A DNA stretch of 64,000 nucleotides from Hydrogenophaga sp. Root209 (GTDB taxonomy: Bacteria; Pseudomonadota; Gammaproteobacteria; Burkholderiales; Burkholderiaceae_C), in assembly GCF_001428625.1 (NCBI RefSeq), contig NZ_LMIE01000033.1, positions 64,199 through 128,198 of the forward strand. Reading direction: 5' to 3'. The stretch's first letter is position 1. The number at the start of each line of letters is the position of its first letter. Shown here piece by piece: positions 38,875 through 48,643 of this stretch. Position numbers and translations under genes: made by a program. The notes under the pieces are model-generated. The model saw only the letters and a list, made by a program, of their open reading frames with translations. It was not told the origin of the DNA and ran no database searches.

Positions 38875-40080
38875 ATGAGCGAAGCATTCGTATTCGATGC
38901 CGTGCGCACGCCGCGCGGCAAAGGCAAGAAAGACGGCAGCCTGCACGAGGTCAAGCCGGTCGACCTGCTCGCCGGTGTGTTGACCCATCTGCAGCAGCGC
39001 AACGGCTTCGACACCGCCGCAGTGGACGACGTGGTCATGGGTGTGGTCTCTCCGATCGGCGAGCAGGGCTCGGTTATCGCCAAGGTGGCCGCGCTCAAGG
39101 CCGGCTGGGACTGGCGCTGCTCGGGCGTGCAACTCAACCGTTTCTGCGCTTCCGGCCTCGAAGCCGTGAACATGGCGGCGATGAAGGTGAAGAGCGGCTG
39201 GGAAGACCTGGTCGTCGCTGGCGGCGTGGAGAGCATGAGCCGCGTGCCGATCGGGTCGGACGGCGGCGCCTGGGCGCAGGACCCGCAGACCAACAGCGAC
39301 ACGATGTTCGTGCCGCAAGGCATCGGCGCGGATCTGATCGCCACCCTGGAGGGGTTCAGCCGAGACGACGTGGACGCCTTCGCGCTCGAATCGCAGAAGC
39401 GCGCGGCGGCCGCGCGCGCCGCGGGTTACTTCAAGGGCTCGGTCGTGCCGGTCACCGATTTCCTGGGCCAGACCATCCTGGACGAAGACGAGTTCATCAA
39501 GCCGCACACCACCATGGACGGCCTGGCTGCGCTCAAACCCGCGTTCGAGCAACTCGGCGGCATGGGGTTTGATTCGGTGGCGCTGCAGCGCTACCCGCAG
39601 GTCGAGCGCATCCACCACGTGCACCACGCGGGCAATTCCTCGGGCATCGTCGACGGCGCCACGGCCGTGCTGATCGGCAGCGAGGCCGCTGGCAAGACGC
39701 ACAAGCTCACGCCGCGCGCGCGTATCGTCTCGGTGGCGCTCTCGGGGGCCGATCCCACCATCATGCTCACCGGCCCCATGCCCGCGGCGCGCAAGGCGCT
39801 GGCCAAGGCGGGCCTCACCATCGACCAGATCGACCTGTTCGAGGTGAACGAGGCCTTTGCGGCCGTGCCCATGAAGTTCATGAAGGAGATGGGCGTGCCG
39901 CACGAAAAAGTAAACGTCAACGGCGGCGCGATCGCCATGGGCCATCCACTGGGCGCCACCGGCGCCATGATCCTGGGCACGCTGGTCGACGAACTGCACC
40001 GCCGCCAGCTGCGCTATGGCCTGGCCACGCTCTGCGTGGGCGGCGGCATGGGCATCGCGACGATCGTCGAGCGAGTCTGA
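38875..40080 (+). CDS. Acetyl-CoA C-acyltransferase (thiolase)
   Basis: This 401-aa thiolase cleaves 3-oxoacyl-CoA with CoA to give acetyl-CoA. The nucleophile is Cys91 in [13 protein letters not shown], with the second cysteine and histidine near [10 protein letters not shown] and the C-terminal [29 protein letters not shown] is also typical. AGGAG precedes the ATG. It begins the thiolase/FadB-J-like operon, with 19 bases to the next gene. Confidence 0.93.
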   Translation: MSEAFVFDAVRTPRGKGKKDGSLHEVKPVDLLAGVLTHLQQRNGFDTAAVDDVVMGVVSPIGEQGSVIAKVAALKAGWDWRCSGVQLNRFCASGLEAVNMAAMKVKSGWEDLVVAGGVESMSRVPIGSDGGAWAQDPQTNSDTMFVPQGIGADLIATLEGFSRDDVDAFALESQKRAAAARAAGYFKGSVVPVTDFLGQTILDEDEFIKPHTTMDGLAALKPAFEQLGGMGFDSVALQRYPQVERIHHVHHAGNSSGIVDGATAVLIGSEAAGKTHKLTPRARIVSVALSGADPTIMLTGPMPAARKALAKAGLTIDQIDLFEVNEAFAAVPMKFMKEMGVPHEKVNVNGGAIAMGHPLGATGAMILGTLVDELHRRQLRYGLATLCVGGGMGIATIVERV

Positions 40081-40099
40081 ACAGGAAGCCGATCACCAC

Positions 40100-42256
40100 A
40101 TGAAAACCATCCGCTACGAACTGCACGAAGGCATCGCCACCCTCACCTTCGACGAGCCCGGCTCGCCAGTGAACACCATGTGCGCAGACTGGCAGCGCGA
40201 CCTGACCACCGCTACCGGCCTGGTGGTGCGCGACAAGGGCTTGATCAAAGGCATCATCCTCGCGTCGGCCAAGAGCACCTTCTTCGCTGGCGCCGACCTC
40301 AAGAGCACGATGCGCCTGACACCGGCCGACGCGCCGCGCGTCTTCGCCGAGATCGAGCAGACCAAGAAGAACTTCCGCACGCTGGAGACGCTGGGCGTGC
40401 CGGTGGTGAGCTGCATCAACGGCGCGGCCCTCGGCGGCGGCTGGGAAGTGGCGCTCGTGGGCCACCACCGCGTGGCGGCGGACGACCCCCGAATCCAGCT
40501 CGGCCTGCCCGAAATCACGCTCGGCCTCATCCCTGGCGCCACCGGCATCACCAAGATGACGCGCCTGCTCGGCCTGATGGGCGCGCAGCCTTTCATTCTG
40601 GAAAGCAAGCTATTCAATCCGCGCGAAGCGCTCGAACTCGGTCTCGTGCACGAACTGGTGCCGGCCAACGGAGCCGATCTGGCGGCCTCCCTGCGCACCA
40701 CAGCCCTCCTGTGGATCACGGCCAACCCTAAGGCCCAACACCCCTGGGATGCCAAGGACTACAAGATCCCGGGCGGCACTCCGTCCAGCCCCAAGATCGC
40801 CAGCATGCTGACCGTGGCCCCGGCCGTGCTCAAGCAGAAGACACGCGGCCTGTACCCCGCACCTGAAGCCGCGCTGGCGGCCATGGCCGAAGGCGCGATG
40901 GTGGACTACGACACCGCCACGCGCATCGAGAGCCGTTACCTGGCCAAGCTCATCGTGAGCCCGGTGGCCAGAAACATGATCAACACGTTCTTCTTCAACA
41001 TGAACGCGATCAAGAGCGGGCAGTCGCGTCCGAAAGATGTGCCGCGCTACAAGCCGAAGAAGGTCGGCATTCTCGGCGCCGGCATGATGGGCGCGGGCAT
41101 CGCCTACACCCAGGCCAGCCGTGGCATCGACACCGTGCTGGAAGACGTGAGCCTGGAGAACGCCCAGCGCGGCAAGCTCTACAGCGCGCGGCTCACACAG
41201 ACACGCGTGGACCAGGGGCGCATGAACCCGCAAGATCAGCAGGCGCTGCTCGAACGCATCAGGCCCACCGCCTATCCGTCGGACCTGCAGGGCTGCGACC
41301 TCATCATCGAGGCCGTGTTCGAGAACCGCGAACTCAAGGCCACCGTCACACACGAAGCCGAGCCCATGCTGGCCCCGGGTGGCTTCTTCGCCAGCAACAC
41401 CTCGACCTTGCCCATCTCCAGTCTGGCCCAGGCCAGCATCAACCCAGCCAAGTTCATCGGCATCCATTTCTTCAGCCCGGTGGACAAGATGAGGCTGGTG
41501 GAGATCATCCGCGGCAAGGAAACGGACGACGAGACGGTGGCGCGCGCCTACGACTACGTGCAGGCGCTGGGCAAGCTGCCCATCGTGGTGAACGACTCGC
41601 GCGGTTTCTACACCAGCCGCACCTTCGGCACCTTCGTCATGGAAGGCGCGGCCATGCTGGGCGAAGGCATTCCCGCGCCGGTGATCGAAAACGCGTCCAT
41701 GCAGGCCGGCATGCCGGTGGGGCCCTTGGCCGTGCTGGACGAAACCGCGCTGTCGCTCTCGGTTCATGTGCTCGACCAGACCCGTGCCGACTTTGCCGCC
41801 GAGGGCAAGGCCTACGCCGCCACACCGGGTGAACTGCTGGTCGAGCGCATGGTCAAGGAACTCAACCGCGCAGGCCGCGCGGCCGGCGGCGGCTTCTACG
41901 ACTACCCAGCCGGACAAAAGAAGACGCTCTGGCCGGAACTCAAACCTTTGTTCGAAAAGCCCGGGCGCGCCTGGGACCTGCAGGACGTGAAAGACCGCCT
42001 GCTCTACCGCCAGGCCGTGGAAACCGCGCGCTGCCTGGCCGAAGGTGTGCTCACATCCGTGCACGACGGCAACATCGGCTCCCTCTTCGGCATCGGCTTC
42101 CCGGCCTGGACCGGTGGTGCGCTGCAGTTCATCTACGGCATGGGCATCGACGCCTTCGAGCAGCGCTGCGCCGGGCTGGCCGCCCGACATGGCAATGGTT
42201 TCGACCTCGACGAGGCCACCCTGCGCGCCATCCGCCACCATCAACCCGTGTACTGA
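40100..42256 (+). CDS. FadB/FadJ-like enoyl-CoA hydratase/3-hydroxyacyl-CoA dehydrogenase fusion
   Basis: This 718-aa bifunctional enzyme of beta-oxidation has an N-terminal crotonase domain (about 1-190), with the oxyanion-hole strands [16 protein letters not shown] and [19 protein letters not shown] and the Glu-bearing [14 protein letters not shown]. The dehydrogenase follows (about 315-500, [39 protein letters not shown]), with its C-terminal domain (about 500-718). It follows the thiolase by 19 bases, the usual multienzyme pairing. A terminator lies 18 bases after the stop. Confidence 0.93.
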   Translation: MKTIRYELHEGIATLTFDEPGSPVNTMCADWQRDLTTATGLVVRDKGLIKGIILASAKSTFFAGADLKSTMRLTPADAPRVFAEIEQTKKNFRTLETLGVPVVSCINGAALGGGWEVALVGHHRVAADDPRIQLGLPEITLGLIPGATGITKMTRLLGLMGAQPFILESKLFNPREALELGLVHELVPANGADLAASLRTTALLWITANPKAQHPWDAKDYKIPGGTPSSPKIASMLTVAPAVLKQKTRGLYPAPEAALAAMAEGAMVDYDTATRIESRYLAKLIVSPVARNMINTFFFNMNAIKSGQSRPKDVPRYKPKKVGILGAGMMGAGIAYTQASRGIDTVLEDVSLENAQRGKLYSARLTQTRVDQGRMNPQDQQALLERIRPTAYPSDLQGCDLIIEAVFENRELKATVTHEAEPMLAPGGFFASNTSTLPISSLAQASINPAKFIGIHFFSPVDKMRLVEIIRGKETDDETVARAYDYVQALGKLPIVVNDSRGFYTSRTFGTFVMEGAAMLGEGIPAPVIENASMQAGMPVGPLAVLDETALSLSVHVLDQTRADFAAEGKAYAATPGELLVERMVKELNRAGRAAGGGFYDYPAGQKKTLWPELKPLFEKPGRAWDLQDVKDRLLYRQAVETARCLAEGVLTSVHDGNIGSLFGIGFPAWTGGALQFIYGMGIDAFEQRCAGLAARHGNGFDLDEATLRAIRHHQPVY

Positions 42257-42273
42257 GCGCCCTCATCCCTCCC

Positions 42274-42299
42274 GCCGGCAGGTCCTGCCGGCTTTTTTT
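42274..42299 (+). terminator. Intrinsic terminator after the FadB/J-like gene
   Basis: GCCGGCAGG (42274-42282) and CCTGCCGGC (42284-42292) form a perfect stem followed by TTTTTTT. It closes the thiolase operon, so the SDR gene that follows needs its own promoter. Confidence 0.85.
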
Positions 42300-42323
42300 C
42301 GACCCCCTCCTCACCGATCCAGC

Positions 42324-43067
42324 ATGAAACGTCTCCAAGGAAAAATCAGCCTCATCACCGGTGCCGCCCAGGGCATCGGCCTGGCCACCGCGATCAAGTT
42401 CGCACACGAAGGCGCCGTGGTCATCGTGTGCGATGTGAAGCAGGCGGCGGTGGACGCCGCCGTGCAACAGTGCGAAGCGCTCGGCGCCCAGGCGGTGGGT
42501 TTCGTGATGGACGTGACGCAGCGCGAGATGGTGGATGCAGTCGTGGCACGGGTGATGGAGCGCTTCGGTCGAATCGACGTGCTGGTGAACAATGCCGGCA
42601 TCACGCAGGACGCGCGGCTGCAGAAGATGACACTGGAGCAGTTCGACCGGGTGATCGACGTGAACCTGCGAGGTGTGTTCCATTGCGCCCAGGCCGTGAC
42701 CGAGCACATGACCGCGCAAGGCAGTGGTGTGATCCTCAACGCCTCGTCGGTGGTGGGCATTTACGGCAACTTCGGCCAGACCAACTACGCGGCAACCAAG
42801 TTCGGCGTGATCGGCTTCACCAAGACCTGGAGCCGTGAACTCGGCCCCAAGGGCATTCGCGTCAACGCCGTGGCGCCTGGCTTCATCGCCACCTCCATCC
42901 TCGGCACGATTCCGGAGAAGGTCATCACAGAGATGGAGCATCGCGTGCCCTTGCGCCGACTTGGTCAGCCTGAAGAGATCGCCAACGTGTACGCCTTTCT
43001 CGCCAGCGACGAGGCGAGCTACATCAACGGCGCCGTGATCGAGATTTCGGGCGGTATGTCGGTTTAG
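42324..43067 (+). CDS. SDR-family 3-oxoacyl reductase (FabG-like)
   Basis: This 247-aa NAD(P)H-dependent short-chain dehydrogenase has the cofactor loop [10 protein letters not shown] (about 12-21), NNAG (about 89-92), the catalytic Ser in [10 protein letters not shown] and Tyr/Lys in YAATK (about 154-158). The closing ISGGMSV is typical of FabG and PhaB. Close to beta-oxidation genes but beyond a terminator, it may reduce 3-oxoacyl-CoA or act in fatty-acid synthesis; the sequence does not decide. Confidence 0.88.
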   Translation: MKRLQGKISLITGAAQGIGLATAIKFAHEGAVVIVCDVKQAAVDAAVQQCEALGAQAVGFVMDVTQREMVDAVVARVMERFGRIDVLVNNAGITQDARLQKMTLEQFDRVIDVNLRGVFHCAQAVTEHMTAQGSGVILNASSVVGIYGNFGQTNYAATKFGVIGFTKTWSRELGPKGIRVNAVAPGFIATSILGTIPEKVITEMEHRVPLRRLGQPEEIANVYAFLASDEASYINGAVIEISGGMSV

Positions 43068-43202
43068 CCGGCGCGCGCAGCTTCACCGTGTGCGCCCTGG
43101 GGGGCGCGTGTCGAAGTGGACAGGCGGCGCTATATCGCTGCTGGAAACGGGTGCTGCGCAGGGGGCTGTGTTACAACTTGACGACCCCCTGAAACGCTCA
43201 CG

Positions 43203-44804
43203 ATGCAGACATCCCCGATCCCGGCCAACGAGGCACAGCGACTGGCCAGACTCCACGGCCTGGGCATCCTGGATACGCTGCCGCAAAAGGCATTCGACGA
43301 CATTTCAGCACTGGCCCAGATGATCTGCGGGACTCCGGTGGCGCTCATCACGCTCATCGACCAGGACCGCCAGTGGTTCAAGTCGCGCATTGGCCTGGAA
43401 GCGCAGGAAACACCGCGGGACGTGGCCTTTTGCTCACACGCCATCATGGATCCCGAGCAGGTGATGATGGTCGAAAACCTGCAACTGGACCCTCGTTTCA
43501 ACAGCAACCCGTTTGTGGCCGGCCCGGCCAGCGCGCGCTTTTATGCCGGTGCCCCCATCGTCACCCATGACGGTTTTGCGCTGGGCACGGTGTGCGTCGT
43601 CGACCTGAAAGCCCGCTCGCTTCAACCTGACCAGTTGGGCGCCTTGCGCCGCCTGGCCAGCCTCGTCACCAGCCTGCTGGAACACGAGTCGGTGCGCCGC
43701 GAAGAAGCCCGGCTGCAGCACGAGCAACTCACCGCCATGGCAATTTCGGGTCTTGACCTGCAGGTCTACATCGACACACAACACGTCTATCAACATGTCA
43801 ACGACACGTTCCTGGCGTATTGGGGTTGTACCCGCGAGCAGATCATCGGACGCCGCGTTGCGGAGCATGTGGGTGAAGAGGAGTTTCGCACGATCATCCA
43901 ACCCCAGCTGGTGCGCGCATTGGCGGGCGAGCCCGGTTTCTACGCCCGCAAACCGAATTTCCCCGGACGCGGTCCTCGTCACCTGGAAGTGGCCCTGCTG
44001 CCGGTGCGCAATCCCAGGGGCGAGATCACCGGCGCCGTGATGCGGGCACAGGACGTGCACGAAACCCGGGCGCGCGAAGCGCAGCTGCAGCAAACAGTTG
44101 CACTGCTCGAACAAAAAACCCTGGAGCAGGATCGCTTCATCCACATCATCTCCCACGACCTGCGCGAACCGATCAACACCGTCAACAACTTCACCTCGCT
44201 GCTGGTCACCGACCATGTGGACGAACTCAGCCCCCCGGCCCAGCGATACCTCTCGTTCGTGCAATCGGGCGGCCAGCGCATGAGATTCTTGCTCGACGAC
44301 CTGCTGCATTTCGTGCGACTGGGCAACCATGCCGTGCAACTGCGCCCGCTGGAGGTCTCCCGTTTGATGCACCAGCTTCAGGACGACCTGACCCCCTTGC
44401 TTCAACGCACGGGCGGGCGCGTCGAATGCGCACCACAAGCGTCGGTGATGGCCGATGAACCGCTGCTGCGCATCGTGCTGAAGAACCTGACCTCCAACGG
44501 CTTGAAATTTTCCCGCCAGGGCGTGCCTCCCGTGGTGCGTATCGCGGTTGAAGGGGTCGATGGCGGCCACCGGATTCACGTGCATGACAACGGCATCGGC
44601 ATTGCGGAGGAACACCAGCACGACATCTTTGACATGTTCAAGCGCCTGCACACGCGCAAGCACTTTGAGGGCTCCGGTCTGGGCCTGTCCGTCTGCCGCC
44701 GCGTCGCGCAATTGCACGGCGGTAGCATCAGCGTGCAGTCCACACTTGGCGAAGGCAGTCGCTTCACGCTCCATCTGCCCGCCGCCCCGCCGCACTCCAC
44801 TTGA
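43203..44804 (+). CDS. GAF-PAS sensor histidine kinase
   Basis: This is a 533-aa soluble kinase. A GAF domain (about 5-165, ILDTLPQKAFDDISALAQMI; GAPIVTHDGFALGTVCVVD) is followed by a PAS domain (about 175-290, HVNDTFLAYWGCTREQIIGR). A HisKA domain has the phospho-acceptor His about 318 (IISHDLREPINTV), and the ATPase domain carries N (LKNLTSNGLKFS), G1 (DNGIGI) and G2 (GSGLGLSV) boxes. No membrane segment is seen, so the signal is internal. The response regulator gene follows after one base. Confidence 0.92.
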   Translation: MQTSPIPANEAQRLARLHGLGILDTLPQKAFDDISALAQMICGTPVALITLIDQDRQWFKSRIGLEAQETPRDVAFCSHAIMDPEQVMMVENLQLDPRFNSNPFVAGPASARFYAGAPIVTHDGFALGTVCVVDLKARSLQPDQLGALRRLASLVTSLLEHESVRREEARLQHEQLTAMAISGLDLQVYIDTQHVYQHVNDTFLAYWGCTREQIIGRRVAEHVGEEEFRTIIQPQLVRALAGEPGFYARKPNFPGRGPRHLEVALLPVRNPRGEITGAVMRAQDVHETRAREAQLQQTVALLEQKTLEQDRFIHIISHDLREPINTVNNFTSLLVTDHVDELSPPAQRYLSFVQSGGQRMRFLLDDLLHFVRLGNHAVQLRPLEVSRLMHQLQDDLTPLLQRTGGRVECAPQASVMADEPLLRIVLKNLTSNGLKFSRQGVPPVVRIAVEGVDGGHRIHVHDNGIGIAEEHQHDIFDMFKRLHTRKHFEGSGLGLSVCRRVAQLHGGSISVQSTLGEGSRFTLHLPAAPPHST

Positions 44805-44805
44805 C

Positions 44806-45216
44806 ATGACCATGACCATGACCGCACCCGAGCGTTTCATCCTCATCGACGACAACGAAGCGGACAACGTCTTCCACGAGATCATGATCCGGCGCGCCGG
44901 GTTCACCGGCGACATCCTGGTGTTTGAAAGCGGCATCGAGGCATTGCGCCACCTCAAAACCGATCCCCTCACCCTTCCGACCTGCATCTATCTCGACATC
45001 AACATGCCGCTGATGGACGGCTTCGAGTTCGCGCTCGAAGCCACACCCCTGCTGATGGGCAAGCCCGCGGTGGTGGTGATGATGCTGACCTCGTCGGACG
45101 CCCCACAGGATCGCGAGAAGGCCGCCCAAACGCCGCTCATCCAGGGCTTCGTGACCAAGCCGCTCACGCGCGAGCGGGTGCGCGAAATCCTGCAATCGGG
45201 CGCCAACTTCAGCTGA
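44806..45216 (+). CDS. Single-domain response regulator
   Basis: This 136-aa receiver domain has no output domain. The acidic pair is in LIDDNEAD, the phospho-acceptor is Asp64 (YLDINMPLMDG), the switch residue is in MMLTSSDAP and the conserved Lys in VTKPLTRER. The N-terminus repeats MTMTMT. It lies one base after the kinase stop. Rcp1-like receivers of this type usually act by protein contact or relay, so the target of this pair is probably another protein rather than DNA. Confidence 0.9.
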   Translation: MTMTMTAPERFILIDDNEADNVFHEIMIRRAGFTGDILVFESGIEALRHLKTDPLTLPTCIYLDINMPLMDGFEFALEATPLLMGKPAVVVMMLTSSDAPQDREKAAQTPLIQGFVTKPLTRERVREILQSGANFS

Positions 45217-45250
45217 CATCGGCAGACATTTAATTGCCATAGTCAACAAA

Positions 45251-46225
45251 ATGCCCGACACTGCGGGCATGCAAGCAGCCGCTTCCACCGCAGATGCCTC
45301 GAGACCAGTCGACCCCAGTCAGGTGCGCGCTCTGCGCGCCTTCAACCGCTTCTACACCCAACGCACCGGCCTGCTCGACCCCTACCTGGGCAGCGCGTTT
45401 TCCCTCACCGAAGTGCGCGTGCTCTACGAGCTGGCACACCACGCGCCCTGCACCGCCAGCGAGCTCGGGCGTCGGCTGCTGCTCGATGCGGGCTACCTCA
45501 GCCGCATCGTGCGCCGCTTCATCGATGCCGGCTGGATCACGCGCACCCCCTCGCCCACCGACGCCCGCCAGCATGCGCTGAGCCTCACACCCGAAGGCCG
45601 CGCCGCGTTCGAGCCCATGCAACAGCGCTCGCGCGAGGAGGCCGCGCGCCTGCTGGCTCCGCTGGCGCCGGAACGGCGGGACACCTTGGTGGCTGCGCTG
45701 GCGCGGGTGCAGGCCCTGCTGGACCCGGACGCTGGCAAGCCCTCGCGCACCGCCGTGCTGCGCGACGTGCGAGCTGGCGACATGGGCTGGGTGGTGCAGC
45801 AGCATGGCGAAATCTACGCGCGCGAGTATGGCTGGAACAGCGAGTTCGAGGCCCTGGTGGCGGAGATCGTCGCCGGCATGATCCGCCAGCACGACCCGGT
45901 GTGGGAACGCGGCTGGATCGCTGAGCTCGATGGCGAACGCGTGGGTTCGGTCTTCGTGGTGCGCAAGAGCGAGACCGAAGCGCAGTTGCGGCTGCTGATC
46001 CTCAGCCCCGCCGCGCGCGGCCTGGGCCTGGGTGCGCGCCTCACCGACGAATGCCTGGCCTTCGCGCGCGCCAAGGGCTACCGCAAGATGGTGCTGTGGA
46101 CCAACGGCATCCTCACCGCCGCGCGCGCCATCTACGCGCAGCGCGGCTTTGTTCTTGTGCACAGCGAGGCCCACCACAGTTACGGCCACGACCTCGTGGG
46201 GGAGACCTGGGAACTCGCGCTCTGA
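45251..46225 (+). CDS. MarR-GNAT bifunctional protein
   Basis: This 324-aa fusion has an N-terminal MarR-type winged helix (about 25-155, FSLTEVRVLYELAHHAPCTA; RRLLLDAGYLSRIVRRFIDA) and a C-terminal GNAT acetyltransferase (about 165-324, LILSPAARGLGLGARLTDEC, the acetyl-CoA loop; IYAQRGFVLVHSE). Such fusions occur across Proteobacteria, with regulation and acetylation in one chain. The acetyl acceptor is unknown. It precedes the chromate transporter pair by about 34 bases on the same strand, and could regulate it. Confidence 0.88.
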   Translation: MPDTAGMQAAASTADASRPVDPSQVRALRAFNRFYTQRTGLLDPYLGSAFSLTEVRVLYELAHHAPCTASELGRRLLLDAGYLSRIVRRFIDAGWITRTPSPTDARQHALSLTPEGRAAFEPMQQRSREEAARLLAPLAPERRDTLVAALARVQALLDPDAGKPSRTAVLRDVRAGDMGWVVQQHGEIYAREYGWNSEFEALVAEIVAGMIRQHDPVWERGWIAELDGERVGSVFVVRKSETEAQLRLLILSPAARGLGLGARLTDECLAFARAKGYRKMVLWTNGILTAARAIYAQRGFVLVHSEAHHSYGHDLVGETWELAL

Positions 46226-46259
46226 GCCAAGCCATGAGCGCAGCACGATAATCGCGGCC

Positions 46260-46874
46260 ATGCCCACAGCCCCAGCCCACCTGCCCGACGACGCCCTCAA
46301 CCACCCCCAGTCGAAAACCGACCTGTTCGTCTCCTTCACCTGGCTGGCCTTGCAAGGCTTTGGCGGGGTGCTGGCGGTGGTGCAGCGCGAGCTGGTGGAG
46401 AAAAAGCGCTGGATGACGCGCGAGCAGTTCATTGAAGACTGGGCGGTCGCGCAGATCATGCCGGGACCCAATGTGGTCAACCTCTCCATGATGATCGGCG
46501 GGCGCTACTTCGGCCTGCCAGGTGCCATGGCAGCGCTGGCCGGCATGCTGGCTGCGCCGCTCGTGGTTGTGCTGCTGCTGGCGGTGCTCTATGGCAACGT
46601 GGCCGACAACCCCGTGGCGCAAAACGCGCTGCGGGGCATGGGCGCCGTGGCCGCCGGCCTGATCACCGCCACCGGCATCAAGCTCATCGCCGCGCTCGGC
46701 AAGAACGCGATGGGCATGACGGTGTGCGTCGGCCTCGCGGTGCTCACCTTCATCGCCATCGGCCTGATGCGCTGGCCCCTGCTGTGGGTGCTGCTGGGCA
46801 TTGGCGGCGCGGCCTGCCTGTGGGCCTATCGCGTACTGGCCGACGGGCCTGCTGACCGCAAGGCATTGCCATGA
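46260..46874 (+). CDS. Chromate transporter, N-terminal half
   Basis: This 204-aa membrane protein corresponds to one CHR domain. FTWLALQGFGGVLAVVQREL and WAVAQIMPGPNVVNLSMMIG are the two family signatures, with five or six hydrophobic segments. Short CHR proteins work as pairs encoded by adjacent genes with opposite membrane topology. The stop overlaps the next start by four bases (ATGA). The substrate may be chromate or sulfate-like oxyanions; this is a family-level assignment. Confidence 0.88.
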   Translation: MPTAPAHLPDDALNHPQSKTDLFVSFTWLALQGFGGVLAVVQRELVEKKRWMTREQFIEDWAVAQIMPGPNVVNLSMMIGGRYFGLPGAMAALAGMLAAPLVVVLLLAVLYGNVADNPVAQNALRGMGAVAAGLITATGIKLIAALGKNAMGMTVCVGLAVLTFIAIGLMRWPLLWVLLGIGGAACLWAYRVLADGPADRKALP

Positions 46875-47467
46875 GCATGGCGCCCACTGTGGCCAACTGG
46901 CTCGACCTCTTCACCCATTTCGCTTCGCTCTCGCTGCTCGGCGTGGGCGGTGCCATCACCACCGCACCTGACATGCACCGCTATCTGGTCTACCAGAACG
47001 GCTGGCTCAGCGACGCACAGTTCACCTCATCGATCGCGCTCTCACAAGCCGCACCAGGGCCCAACGTGCTCTTCGTCGCCCTGCTCGGCTGGAACGTCGG
47101 CCTCAACGCAGGCGGCGGCCCCGCTGCTGGTGGAAATGCCTGGGCGCTCGCGTTTCTGGGCGTGGTGGTCACCATGGTGGCCATCATGCTGCCCTCCTCC
47201 GTGCTCACCTACACTGCCACCCGCTGGGCGCACAAGAACCGCGAACTGCGCGCGGTGCGGGCCTTCAAGACCGGCATGGCGCCGATCGTGATCGCCTTGC
47301 TGATTGCCACCGGCTGGCTGCTCACCGGTTCCCACGACCACCCCGAGCGTGACTGGCCCCTGTGGCTGCTCACCACCGCGGCCACGCTGCTGGTGTGGCG
47401 CACGAAGATCCACCTGCTGTGGATGATCGGTGCGGGCGCCGTTCTGGGCGCGCTGGGCTGGGTGTGA
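46871..47467 (+). CDS. Chromate transporter, C-terminal half
   Basis: This 198-aa membrane protein is the second CHR domain of the pair. FASLSLLGVGGAITTAPDMH and IALSQAAPGPNVLFVALLGW correspond to the signatures of the first half. Five or six hydrophobic segments are seen. Translation is coupled to the first half by ATGA overlap. It is convergent with the SnoaL-like gene, with a perfect nine-bp inverted repeat (GCTGCAGGC, 47473 and 47491) between them. Confidence 0.88.
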   Translation: MSMAPTVANWLDLFTHFASLSLLGVGGAITTAPDMHRYLVYQNGWLSDAQFTSSIALSQAAPGPNVLFVALLGWNVGLNAGGGPAAGGNAWALAFLGVVVTMVAIMLPSSVLTYTATRWAHKNRELRAVRAFKTGMAPIVIALLIATGWLLTGSHDHPERDWPLWLLTTAATLLVWRTKIHLLWMIGAGAVLGALGWV

Positions 47468-47480
47468 AGCCCGCTGCAGG

Positions 47481-47870
47481 CTACTGGTTGGCCTGCAGCA
47501 TGGCCGCCATCTTCTGGTGGATCAAGTTGATCGCCTTGAGCGGGCGGATCATCACCTTGAAATCGACGATGCGGCCCTCGTCGTTCCAACGAATCATGTC
47601 GACGCCGTTGACTGTGATGCCGTCGATCTCGACCTGGAACTCCAGCACCGCGTCGCGTGGCCCGACCACTTCACGCACGTAGCGGAATGAAGCGTTGAAG
47701 AACACGTGGAACGCCGCGGCCAGGTACTGCGTGGTGACTGCCTTGCCGGCCTGGGGCGTGTGCACCACCGGCGAATGAAAGACGACGTCATCTGCCAGCA
47801 GGTCGCGCAGGCCCTTGATGCTGCGGGTCTGGACCACTTCGTGCCATGTGTCGAGGGTGGCGATCGCCAT
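47481..47870 (-). CDS. SnoaL/NTF2-like protein
   Basis: This 129-aa cone-shaped alpha+beta domain has LLADDVVFHSPVVHTPQAGK near the start and AVLEFQVEIDGITVNGVDMI followed by the strand VDFKVMIRPLKAI, as in nuclear transport factor 2-like families. These bind small hydrophobic ligands or act as isomerases and hydrolases; no catalytic residue can be assigned. It is the last gene of a minus-strand run that includes the LolD-like ATPase, rlmB and the sirtuin. Confidence 0.8.
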   Translation of the reverse strand: MAIATLDTWHEVVQTRSIKGLRDLLADDVVFHSPVVHTPQAGKAVTTQYLAAAFHVFFNASFRYVREVVGPRDAVLEFQVEIDGITVNGVDMIRWNDEGRIVDFKVMIRPLKAINLIHQKMAAMLQANQ

Positions 47871-47915
47871 GTGTCGTCTCCAGTGGTGCCAGCGGGCGTG
47901 GCAGGTGGCGACAGC

Positions 47916-48638
47916 TTACGCCAGCAGCAGCGGCAGACACAGCGCCGCTGGCTGCCTGAGGCACAGCTCGGCCACGGCATCCAGTGGCGTGACCTCGGGG
48001 TTCACGATCACCACGCGCGCGCCGCACTGGTGGGCGGTGAGCGCCAGGCCTGCGGCGGGATAGACCTCACCCGAGGTACCCACCACCAGCATCAGCTCGC
48101 AGTGGCGCGCGGCCTGCTCCGCAGCCTCAAGCGCGACCGTGGGCAGGTGCTCGCCGAACCAGACCACCGCCGGCCGGCGCAGGTTGCCGCAGACCGGGCA
48201 GCGCGGCGGCCGTCCCGCCTCGATGGCGTCGACCCGGCAGCAGGCGCGCGGCGCGTCCAGCCAACGGTCGTCGGCGATGTTGCCGTGCAGGGCCAGGGCA
48301 TTGGTGTGGCCCGCGCGCTGGTGCAGACCGTCCACGTTCTGGGTGATGAGGGTCAGGCGGCCAGGGTGCCGCTGCTCAAAAGCCGCCAGCGCCACATGGC
48401 CCGCGTTGGGCGCCACGCCTGCGATCATTTCACGACGGTGGGCATACCAGTCCCACACGCGCTGAGGGTGGGCGCGAAAGGCGGCTTCGGTGGCGAGCTC
48501 CTGCGGATTGAATTGCGACCACAGTCCGGTCTGCGCGTCGCGGAAGGTGGGCACGCCGGACTCTGCGCTCATGCCCGCGCCGGTGAGCACGGCGATGTGG
48601 CGCGCTTCGCGGATCCAGCCGCGCACCGTCTCGAGCAT
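47916..48638 (-). CDS. Sir2-family NAD-dependent protein deacylase
   Basis: This is a 240-aa sirtuin. The NAD loop is TGAGMSAESGVPTFRD (19-34), followed by ITQNVDGLHQRAG with the catalytic His just downstream in ALHGNI. The zinc ribbon has ACCRVD and RCPVCGN, and VGTSGEVYPAAGL closes the NAD site. I chose ATG 48638, just past the rlmB stop; a GTG at 48677 would overlap rlmB. It removes acyl groups from lysines. Targets are unknown. Confidence 0.88.
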   Translation of the reverse strand: MLETVRGWIREARHIAVLTGAGMSAESGVPTFRDAQTGLWSQFNPQELATEAAFRAHPQRVWDWYAHRREMIAGVAPNAGHVALAAFEQRHPGRLTLITQNVDGLHQRAGHTNALALHGNIADDRWLDAPRACCRVDAIEAGRPPRCPVCGNLRRPAVVWFGEHLPTVALEAAEQAARHCELMLVVGTSGEVYPAAGLALTAHQCGARVVIVNPEVTPLDAVAELCLRQPAALCLPLLLA

Positions 48639-48643
48639 GGGCT

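Noticed and set aside
47473-47499. Perfect nine-bp inverted repeat as an intrinsic terminator
   Set aside because: It overlaps the last codons of the SnoaL-like gene and lacks a T run on either strand; termination cannot be claimed.
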